From NCBI GenBank assembly GCA_019449655.1, contig JAHQXD010000001.1, positions 387,194 through 451,193 of the forward strand: a stretch of 64,000 nt of DNA. The letters run 5' to 3'. Below are positions 55,014-64,000 of this stretch, piece by piece. Each line of letters begins with the position of its first letter. Within the stretch, counting starts at the first letter, position 1. The notes beneath the pieces were generated by a model. It was given only the letters and a program-made list of their open reading frames with translations. It was not told the origin of the DNA and ran no database searches. The position numbers and the translations under genes are program-made. The stretch comes from Ferrigenium straubiae (GTDB lineage Bacteria; Pseudomonadota; Gammaproteobacteria; Burkholderiales; Gallionellaceae).

Positions 55014-55734
55014 GCATCTGATCGTTCCGGATTGGCCCGCGCCGCCCAATGTCAGGACATTGCAGACTACCCGCCGGGGAGGCGTGAGCGCCACGCCCTA
55101 CGACAGCCTGAACCTCGGCGAGCATGTCGGCGACAATCCGCTGGCGGTGGCGCGCAACCGTGTGCTGCTCAACCATCTGCTGCCCGGTGAGCCGGTGTGG
55201 CTGGAGCAGGTGCATGGCACGGGTGTCGCGGATGCAGACATGACAGACTGCCGGATTCGGGCCGACGCCTGCATCGCGCGGCAGCGCGGGTCGGTATGCG
55301 TCGTGATGACCGCTGATTGCCTGCCGATCCTGTTGTGCGATACGCAAGGCACGGTGGTCGGTGCGGCACACGCGGGATGGCGCGGCTTGTGCGACGGGGT
55401 GATCGAAGCGACTGTGCGGGCGATGCAGGTCGCGCCGCAGAATCTGATGGCATGGCTGGGGCCGGCGATCAGCCAGGAGGCTTTCGAAGTGGGCGACGAA
55501 GTGCGTGCCGCTTTTGTCGCCGTGCAGCCGCAGGCCGCATCGGCATTCGTTCCTGGCCAAGCCGGCAAATGGTTTGCCGACCTCTATGCCTTGGCGCGGC
55601 TGCGCCTCAACGCCTTGGGTATTACGGAAATATACGGCGGTGAGCACTGCACCTACTGTGAGCGCGAGAAGTTTTTTTCCTACCGCCGCGATGGCGCGAC
55701 CGGCCGCATGGGCACGTTTGTCTGGCTAACGTGA
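55000..55734 (+). CDS. pgeF: Purine nucleoside phosphorylase / laccase-domain protein (YfiH/PgeF)
   Basis: The 244-aa protein has the multicopper-like YfiH motifs LEQVHGTGVADAD, VMTADCLPILLCD, AAHAGWRGLCDGV, WLGPAISQEAFEVG and HCTYCEREKFFSYRRDGATGRMG. Family members act on nucleosides or edit peptidoglycan precursors. It overlaps rluD by 14 bases, a common bacterial pairing. Confidence 0.92.
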   Translation: MLLTEHLIVPDWPAPPNVRTLQTTRRGGVSATPYDSLNLGEHVGDNPLAVARNRVLLNHLLPGEPVWLEQVHGTGVADADMTDCRIRADACIARQRGSVCVVMTADCLPILLCDTQGTVVGAAHAGWRGLCDGVIEATVRAMQVAPQNLMAWLGPAISQEAFEVGDEVRAAFVAVQPQAASAFVPGQAGKWFADLYALARLRLNALGITEIYGGEHCTYCEREKFFSYRRDGATGRMGTFVWLT

Positions 55735-55742
55735 ACGTGGCT

Positions 55743-56195
55743 CTAGGGAATTCTGGTCTGGAAATTCGTCAGGTAGTTCTCAAGAAACAGCGGGTCGTGT
55801 TCCGAATCGAATTTGAGGAAGCTGATACCAGCCCGGAAAAGAAGCTCCCGGTTGTCGTAAACCGTATAGACGACCTTTCCGTAAACCTCTATGACGCGCG
55901 GAGCTTTTGCCGTAGGGGCCGGCGGGACATGGATGTGCAGCTTGATGAGCTTCAGTGACTGCAGGTTGCGCTCCAGGAAAACGGCCGCTCCCTTGACGGA
56001 AATATCCTTGATGAAACCGTGATGCTGGCTTTGCGCGTCGATGAAGGCTATGGCCCGCCACTTGACGAAGAAACGCGGCATGCTGCGGTGTTCTTTGCTC
56101 CCCTGTATCGCCGGGGAATCCTTGGGGTGTTGCGGTAGCTGGCTTGCAGGGGTGCCGCTTATGGGATCAATGATGTTTCCGTCCGGCTTCGACAT
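55743..56195 (-). CDS. PilZ domain protein
   Basis: The 150-aa protein has one PilZ domain with RSMPR (RxxxR) and DISVKGAAVFL (DxSxxG) for c-di-GMP binding, preceded by about 35 disordered residues. It is convergent with pgeF and divergent from the REC-TPR gene. Target unknown. Confidence 0.85.
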   Translation of the reverse strand: MSKPDGNIIDPISGTPASQLPQHPKDSPAIQGSKEHRSMPRFFVKWRAIAFIDAQSQHHGFIKDISVKGAAVFLERNLQSLKLIKLHIHVPPAPTAKAPRVIEVYGKVVYTVYDNRELLFRAGISFLKFDSEHDPLFLENYLTNFQTRIP

Positions 56196-56395
56196 GATTG
56201 GGGCTGCATGTTTTGTTGCTGAAATGACGCATGGATTATGAGGGATTGCGATTATTTTTGCTGGTCATATTTTGCATGGAAAAGTCCATGAACCGATTCT
56301 TAAGCCGTGACCGGTAGGGTAGAATTGCAGGGTGTCGGGCAAACTCCAGGCTTCTGGATGGTTGCCGAAGATTTATAAATTTCAATGGATTAGTT

Positions 56396-57994
56396 ATGTA
56401 TCTGAAAGGGAAAGTAGCGCTCATCATCGACGACCTGACGGGGATGCGCAGCTCCATGCGCGCCACCTTGTCCACGCTGGGTATCGAGAGTTGCGACCAG
56501 GCCGGCACCGCGCGCGAGGCGGTCGACAAAATGCGCGCCAAGTTCTATGACCTCATCATCTGCGACTACTACCTGGGCGACGCAACCGATGGGCAGCAGA
56601 TTCTCGAGATGGTGAGGCGCAACCGGATCATCAGCCACAGGTCGCTGTTCGTCATCGTTACCGCCGAGCGCACGCAGGATCGCGTCGTCAGCGCCGCGGA
56701 TTTTCTTCCCGACGATTACCTGGTCAAGCCGTTCACTGCCGATACGCTCGGCAAGCGTGCCTTGAGCCTGCTGGAAAAAAGGGAATATTTCCAGGATGCT
56801 CATGCCGCGCTCGATGATGGCAAATATGACCTGGCAATCAGCAAGCTTGGGCAACTATGCGCGAACAGGAACAAGTACTGGATCGACGCCATGCGCCTGA
56901 TGGGCGACAGCCGGATCCAGGCCGGGCGCTACGCCGATGCCATCCCGGTGTTCGAGGAAATCCTCAAGCTGAAGGAAATTCCCTGGGCGGTGATGGGCAA
57001 GGTCAAGGGACTGAAGGGATTGGGCCGGACGGATGAGGCGCGGCGCTTGCTGAATGCATTGCTGCAGCAGCATACCGAATATCTTGCGGGCTACGACATG
57101 CTGGCGACCCTGTGCGCCGAGGCCGGCGACGCCGAAGAAGCGCAAAGACAGGTCGAAAAAGCGCTTGCGATCGTGCCGGCAATGCACCGCCAGAAGCGCG
57201 CCGGCAAGCTTGCGCTGGAGCGCGGCGATGTCGACAAGGCGCAGAAATACCTGAGCGAAGTGATCGAGCGCGGCAAGTATTCCTTCTTCAAGGACCCGGA
57301 GGATTACACCCTGCTTTCCAAGGTGCACATTGAGAAGGGCGAAACCGAACAGGCGCGCTCGGTGCTCGATCTGGTGGGGAAGCGCTTTGCCGCAACGCCC
57401 GAGGTCAAGGCCGGGGTTCAGGTGCTCAAGGCGATGGCCTGGCAGAAGGAAGGCAAAGCCGATCAGGCGAAAGCCTTGCTGGAGCCGCTGCTGGCCAATC
57501 CGGGCGATTTGCCCGAATCCGTCCGGATGGATCTGGCAAAGACCAGTTTCCTGACCGGGAACAACGAAGTCGCTTCCAGGCTGTTGAGCGAGATGATGCA
57601 GAACAACCACGACAACGCGGCGCTCAAGGATGAGGCGGTCAAGATGCTGGAATCCGTCGGCTTGGGCGATCAGGCCAAGGAACTGGTGGGAAATGCCGTC
57701 GATGAAGTGGTTGTGCTCAATAACCGCGGCGCGTTGCTGCTGCGCGACGGGCAACTGGAAGAGGCTGCGCAGCTGCTGGTGGAGGCGGCCGAGAAACTGC
57801 CGCGCAATGCCACCATCGTGCTGAATGCCGCCTATGCGCTGTTGCTGAAACTGCAAAAATGCGGTGTGTCCGCTGAAGAATTGGCCAGGGTGGATCGATA
57901 CCTTGAAAGGATGGCGCAATTTCCCGCCCCGCCCAATGGACTGCCCAAGCTGCAGGCCATGCGCCAGCGGCTTGAGGCCAGGGCAAGCGTATGA
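56396..57994 (+). CDS. Receiver domain - TPR response regulator
   Basis: The 532-aa protein has a receiver domain (about 1-125; acidic D17-D18, phospho-acceptor in LIICDYYLGD, K in LVKPF). A long array of TPR-like helices (130-520) follows, ending in a degenerate repeat region. There is no DNA-binding or enzymatic output, so it probably acts by protein contacts. It overlaps the following histidine kinase by 4 bases. Confidence 0.85.
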   Translation: MYLKGKVALIIDDLTGMRSSMRATLSTLGIESCDQAGTAREAVDKMRAKFYDLIICDYYLGDATDGQQILEMVRRNRIISHRSLFVIVTAERTQDRVVSAADFLPDDYLVKPFTADTLGKRALSLLEKREYFQDAHAALDDGKYDLAISKLGQLCANRNKYWIDAMRLMGDSRIQAGRYADAIPVFEEILKLKEIPWAVMGKVKGLKGLGRTDEARRLLNALLQQHTEYLAGYDMLATLCAEAGDAEEAQRQVEKALAIVPAMHRQKRAGKLALERGDVDKAQKYLSEVIERGKYSFFKDPEDYTLLSKVHIEKGETEQARSVLDLVGKRFAATPEVKAGVQVLKAMAWQKEGKADQAKALLEPLLANPGDLPESVRMDLAKTSFLTGNNEVASRLLSEMMQNNHDNAALKDEAVKMLESVGLGDQAKELVGNAVDEVVVLNNRGALLLRDGQLEEAAQLLVEAAEKLPRNATIVLNAAYALLLKLQKCGVSAEELARVDRYLERMAQFPAPPNGLPKLQAMRQRLEARASV

Positions 57995-58641
57995 CGGCTA
58001 TCGACACCGCCACCGTGCTGGCAACCGCCGTGCATGAGGTGAAAAACATGATGGGGGAGCTGTCCCTCAACCTCGACGAATACCACCGCCGGCATCCCGA
58101 TGCCGAGATGGCAAGGATGCGCACCCTGTCGCGCAAATTGCAGGATCGGCTGATCCAGATCCTGATCCTGCAGAATGAAGGCGGGAATCACCTGAGTGTA
58201 AACGCGGAGGCGATCAACCCGGAGGAGCTGCTCGATGAGGTGGCCGCGGATGCGAGGCTGATGCTGCCGGAGGGTATATCGCTCGAATCGGACAACAGGG
58301 TGGGCGATGTGCCGTTCTGGTTCATCGACCGCTACCTGGTCTCGCAGGTGCTGATGAACGCCCTGCACAACGCTTTCAAGTTCGCGAACTCGCGCGTGGT
58401 TCTCGGCTGCCGCGAGGAAGCGGGCGGCCTGCTGTTCACCGTCCGGGACGACGGGGCGGGCTATCCCGACCAACCCGGTTTCCGCCCGGAGGCTCTGCCG
58501 CAGGAAATGAAAGACGGGGATTCGAGAAAAGGCACCGGCCTCGGCCTGCGCTTCAACGAGCGCATTGCCACGGCCCACGGCGGAAAAATTTCCCGCTCAA
58601 ACAACGCCGGAGCCTGCTTCGCGCTGTGGCTGCCCAGGTAG
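57991..58641 (+). CDS. Soluble sensor histidine kinase
   Basis: The 216-aa protein has no membrane segment and almost no sensor region. It opens with an H-box VLATAVHEVKNMMGEL and has N-box MNALHNAFKF, DDGAGYPD and GTGLGLRFNERIATAHGGKI. It is likely the cognate kinase of the REC-TPR protein; input may come through that protein's TPR part. Confidence 0.85.
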   Translation: MTAIDTATVLATAVHEVKNMMGELSLNLDEYHRRHPDAEMARMRTLSRKLQDRLIQILILQNEGGNHLSVNAEAINPEELLDEVAADARLMLPEGISLESDNRVGDVPFWFIDRYLVSQVLMNALHNAFKFANSRVVLGCREEAGGLLFTVRDDGAGYPDQPGFRPEALPQEMKDGDSRKGTGLGLRFNERIATAHGGKISRSNNAGACFALWLPR

Positions 58642-58670
58642 GTTTGCCTGTCGCCTTTGAAAAACCTCAT

Positions 58671-58755
58671 TTAGCCACGGATTCACACGGATAAGCACGG
58701 ATAAAACCCTGCCGATGGGATGGTATCCGTGTCAATCCGTGTTCATCCGTGGCTC
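58671..58755. repeat. Inverted repeat built of CACGGAT motifs
   Basis: The left arm (58671-58706) carries AGCCACGGAT, ACACGGAT and GCACGGAT. The right arm (58721-58755) carries the complement ATCCGTG three times and ends ATCCGTGGCTC. Together they form a long imperfect hairpin between the kinase gene and nadC. CACGGAT-rich repeats of this look are widely scattered in bacterial genomes. Confidence 0.7.
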
Positions 58756-58778
58756 AAATTGCATCTCCCAAAAACAGA

Positions 58779-59609
58779 TCAGGCAAAACGCATCGACAAA
58801 TCCACCGCCTGCACATCCTTGGTCAGCGCGCCGATGGAAATCCGGTCCACGCCGGTTTCCGCGACGAGGCGCACGTTGTCCAGCGTGATGCCGCCCGAGG
58901 CCTCCAGCTCGGCGCGTCTTGCGGCATGCTTCACGGCGGTGCGCATGTCCGTCAGCGAAAAATTGTCGAGCAGGATCAGCCGTGCGCCCGCATTGAGCGC
59001 CTCGTCGAGTTGCGCCATGTTCTCCACCTCGATCTGGACCGGGATGGCGGGCGGAGTGAGGCGGAACGCCAGCTCCAGCACCGCGCGGATACTGCCCGCG
59101 GCGGCGATATGGTTCTCCTTGATCAGCACGCCGTCGAACAGCCCGATGCGCTGGTTGTGCCCGCCGCCGACACGCACCGCGTGTTTCTGCGCGATGCGCA
59201 GCCCCGGCAGGGTCTTGCGCGTATCCATGATCTTCGCCTGCGTACCAGCCACGGCCTCCACGTAACGGCGCACCAGCGTGGCGGTGCCGGACAGGGTCTG
59301 CAGGAAATTCAGCGCGCAGCGTTCCGCGCTGAGCAGCGCACGCGCATTACCGTGCACCTCGCACAGCAGCTGGTTGGGCTGGACGAGCGCGCCTTCCTGC
59401 GCCGCCCAGTGAATTTCGCAGCCGGGGTCGAGGCTGAGGAAGCATTCCTCGGCCCACAGGGTGCCGCACAGCACCGCCTCCTGGCGCGAGATCACGCGCG
59501 CGGCCGCGGTCTGCGTTGCGGGCAGCAGTTGGGCTGTCAGGTCGCTGCTGCCGAGGTCTTCTTCGAACGCGGCGCGGACATTGGTGCGGATGTGGGGTAT
59601 CAGGGTCAT
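58779..59609 (-). CDS. nadC: Quinolinate phosphoribosyltransferase
   Basis: The 276-aa protein has DLTAQLLPATQ, ALNFLQTLSGTATLVRRYVEAVAGTQAKIMDTRKTLPGLRIAQKHAVRVGGGHNQRIGLFDGVLIKENHI, EVENMAQLDEALNAGARLILLDN and EASGGITLDNVRLVAETGVDRISIGALT. It converts quinolinate and PRPP to nicotinate mononucleotide. It is transcribed opposite to its neighbours. Confidence 0.96.
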   Translation of the reverse strand: MTLIPHIRTNVRAAFEEDLGSSDLTAQLLPATQTAAARVISRQEAVLCGTLWAEECFLSLDPGCEIHWAAQEGALVQPNQLLCEVHGNARALLSAERCALNFLQTLSGTATLVRRYVEAVAGTQAKIMDTRKTLPGLRIAQKHAVRVGGGHNQRIGLFDGVLIKENHIAAAGSIRAVLELAFRLTPPAIPVQIEVENMAQLDEALNAGARLILLDNFSLTDMRTAVKHAARRAELEASGGITLDNVRLVAETGVDRISIGALTKDVQAVDLSMRFA

Positions 59610-59672
59610 AACTTTCCTTCAGGCAATCTGCTGCCAAGATTATCACAGCAGGGCGCAAATCGACTGTCGCCC

Positions 59673-59700
59673 CTTGAATTTTGCAAACGCCACCCCACCT
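59673..59700 (+). promoter_or_regulatory. sigma32 heat-shock promoter of clpB
   Basis: CTTGAA (59673-59678), a 14-base spacer and CCCCACCT (59693-59700) match the RpoH consensus CTTGAAA / CCCCATNT with small deviations. It lies about 180 bases upstream of clpB, whose family is a known heat-shock target. Confidence 0.65.
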
Positions 59701-59882
59701 AACGTGCATGACACAATGCCGCCCCCTGATGATGCAATACGCATTTCGCAGGAGCGCAGCTTGCTGTGCGAGAGGCTCGTTCGCCGGGGCAAGCAATCGC
59801 CCGACAAATCGGGCTCCTACGGGGCAATATTTCATGTATTTCACGCTAAGCAGCAATCCAATATTCATTTGAAGGAGCCACC

Positions 59883-62468
<2,586 letters not shown>

Positions 62469-62490
62469 TTTCTACGGCGCATGAAACGAC

Positions 62491-62517
62491 AAGGGCTGCT
62501 TTGGCAGCCCTTCGTTT
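62491..62517 (+). terminator. Terminator of clpB
   Basis: AAGGGCTGC-TTTG-GCAGCCCTT, a perfect 9-bp stem, is followed by CGTTTTA, 22 bases after the stop. Confidence 0.8.
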
Positions 62518-62606
62518 TAGCAAGCAATGCCTTTCGAGATTGATGCACCTCCACACTTAGGGCAAGATACGCCCCCTGAATTTTTTGCATAAACAAGAGA
62601 ATAACT

Positions 62607-63311
62607 ATGGGCGCACAGTGGAAAGCAAAGCACAAAGAAATCGCAGCGAACGCAAAGGGCAAGATTTTCGGCAAGCTGTGCAAGGAAATCACGGTCGCCG
62701 CACGAGGTGGAGCCGATCCGGACTCGAACTCGCGCTTGCGCCTCGTGGTCGAGCAAGCCAAGAAAGCCTCCATGCCGCGTGAAACGCTGGAGCGCGCGAT
62801 CAAGAAGGGCGCAGGCCTGCTCGACGGAGGCGCGAATCTGGAGCGCCTCGTCTATGAAGGTTTCGCACCGCACCGCGTCCCCGTGATCGTCGAATGCCTG
62901 TCCGACAACATCAACCGCACCATGTCCAGCATGCGTGTATTGTTCCGCAAAGGACAGCTTGGTGCAGAAGGCTCCGTCTCGTGGGACTTCAACTATGTTG
63001 GCATGATTGAAGCCACGCCGAACTCCAGGGAAGCAGATGCAGAAGTCGCCGCCATCGAAGCAGGCGCGCAGGACTTTGAGCCGGCCGACGAAGGCGCAAC
63101 CCTTTTCATCACCGACATCACCGATCTGGATGCTGTGTGCCGCGCCTTGCCAGCACAAGGCTTCACCGTCATCTCCGCCCAGCTAGGCTATCGCCCGAAG
63201 AATGCCGTCACACTTGGCAATGATGCCGAGCGCGAAGAAGTGGAAGCGTTTCTGGAGGCGATTGATGCGGATGATGACGTGCAAAATGTTTATGTGGGGT
63301 TGGCGGGCTAG
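62607..63311 (+). CDS. YebC/PmpR-family protein, YeeN type
   Basis: The 234-aa protein starts [35 protein letters not shown], closer to YeeN than to canonical YebC (MAGHSKW). The family includes regulators and proteins that relieve ribosome stalling at proline stretches. It stands alone with its own ribosome site after the clpB terminator. Confidence 0.88.
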   Translation: MGAQWKAKHKEIAANAKGKIFGKLCKEITVAARGGADPDSNSRLRLVVEQAKKASMPRETLERAIKKGAGLLDGGANLERLVYEGFAPHRVPVIVECLSDNINRTMSSMRVLFRKGQLGAEGSVSWDFNYVGMIEATPNSREADAEVAAIEAGAQDFEPADEGATLFITDITDLDAVCRALPAQGFTVISAQLGYRPKNAVTLGNDAEREEVEAFLEAIDADDDVQNVYVGLAG

Positions 63312-63392
63312 AGGTGTTTCTCTAGAGAGGGGCGATGCAATTCGATTCGTTCAAATAGAAATGCGAAGCCCTGAAAATCATCAAGCGCCCCT

Positions 63393-64000
63393 TTAATTCG
63401 CTCGAGAAGGGTTAGCAGGCTCCGTCCCTGAGGTCTCTCCCGAGGTTTCCGGGGGGTGCTGCATGATCGGCAAATCTTCGCGGCGCAGATTCAGGGCCTC
63501 CAGAACTTTTAGCGCCGCGTAGGCATCGTTGGCCGCATAGAGCATTTGCTGCGGAGTGAGTCGAGGCTGAGACCAATTGGAGGTGGTCACATGCCTCGAT
63601 TTGGCGAAGCGCTGCTTCAAAACCAACCCCACCGCCGCCCGGACGCCCATCTCCTTGCGGTAGCCGCCCATGCTGAACACCACATTGAGATCGACCACTC
63701 CGCCGAAATGTACACCCAGCTTTGCGCGGATATGCCCGCCGTCCGATTTAAGGCCAAAGCCCACCTTGATGAGCTGTTTCGATTGCAGCAACTCGATCAG
63801 GAACGGATGCCCTTCCGTACGATGCGGTTGAAACAGATAAGCCTTGTCGTGCAGCGCAAACTGCACCACATGCGGCCCTTCGCTGATATCGCCCGTGACA
63901 AACGTTGGCCTGGATTCAGTATCGAAGCCCACGATGCCTGCAGCCTTGATCTCGACGATGGCGGAAGCAAACTCCTCTGTGGTTGCCGGTACATGGGTAC
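63393..64000 (-). CDS. 3'-5' exonuclease domain protein, 5' end cut by window edge
   Basis: The frame is open to the right edge, upstream of the GTG at 63932 (EFASAIVEIKAAGIVGFDTES), so the true start is outside. RNase D-like DnaQ motifs are visible: GFDTESRPTF (Exo I, DxE), VGFGLKSDGGHIRAKLG (Exo II) and YAANDAYAALKVLEAL (Exo III, YxxxD). It would digest RNA or DNA from the 3' end. The C-terminal 20 or so residues are Pro/Thr/Ser-rich and may be disordered. A full HRDC domain is absent. Confidence 0.85.
   Translation of the reverse strand, partial: THVPATTEEFASAIVEIKAAGIVGFDTESRPTFVTGDISEGPHVVQFALHDKAYLFQPHRTEGHPFLIELLQSKQLIKVGFGLKSDGGHIRAKLGVHFGGVVDLNVVFSMGGYRKEMGVRAAVGLVLKQRFAKSRHVTTSNWSQPRLTPQQMLYAANDAYAALKVLEALNLRREDLPIMQHPPETSGETSGTEPANPSRAN

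Overview
The window reads as chromosome of a betaproteobacterium. Iron-oxidising or metal-respiring Gallionellales (Sideroxydans/Gallionella-like) fit best, because an MtoAB/PioAB-type decaheme cytochrome and outer-membrane porin pair sits beside a full system I cytochrome c maturation operon. The genus is an inference from gene content; no 16S rRNA gene is present. Gene density is high, with many 4-base ATGA stop/start overlaps.

Layout. (1) 1-504: an unidentified gene cut by the left edge. (2) 1.0-10.9 kb: an extracellular electron transfer locus. It holds a histidine kinase and NtrC-type activator, a regulatory region with two tandem palindromes, an IHF-consensus site and a sigma54 -24/-12 promoter, then a decaheme cytochrome, an MtrB/PioB porin, a small NrfJ-like protein, and an SHP / diheme cytochrome / cytochrome b561-diheme fusion set. 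Together these encode 15 CxxCH haem sites. (3) 11.0-18.2 kb: ccmABCDEFGHI, which would attach those haems. The ccmC-ccmD junction is split by a 132-bp element flanked by 17-bp direct repeats. (4) 18.3-22.7 kb: a lipoprotein, an MBL hydrolase, and then an apparent accessory island ending at tRNA-Asn. The island holds a translationally coupled three-gene cassette (HEPN-like protein, 42-aa ORF, tandemly duplicated kinase-like protein) and a small winged-helix protein. (5) 22.8-28.1 kb: two tandem AsmA paralogues. The second is fused to a long coiled coil and a class III nucleotidyl cyclase domain. (6) 28.2-35.0 kb: aminotransferase, DUF2784 protein, exported Sm-like protein, uvrB and a chemoreceptor. 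(7) 35.2-40.3 kb: a tight operon fmdB-DUF502-aspS-RNase-barstar-nudB-nadA. (8) 40.4-45.2 kb: EEP nuclease, clsB, an Atm1-type ABC exporter and pbpG. (9) 45.5-48.3 kb: rplU-rpmA-obgE-proB. (10) 48.7-58.6 kb: HDOD and PilZ signalling proteins, rho, trxA, a Nudix hydrolase, bamD, rluD, pgeF, and a REC-TPR protein with a histidine kinase. (11) 58.8-64.0 kb: nadC, clpB with a sigma32-type promoter, a YebC/YeeN protein and a 3'-5' exonuclease cut by the right edge.

The most notable points are the complete UAS-IHF-sigma54 architecture in front of the electron-transfer genes, the HEPN/kinase-like cassette, the cyclase-AsmA fusion, and several small palindromic elements lodged at or inside gene ends (ccmC/ccmD, the aminotransferase, nadA, proB).
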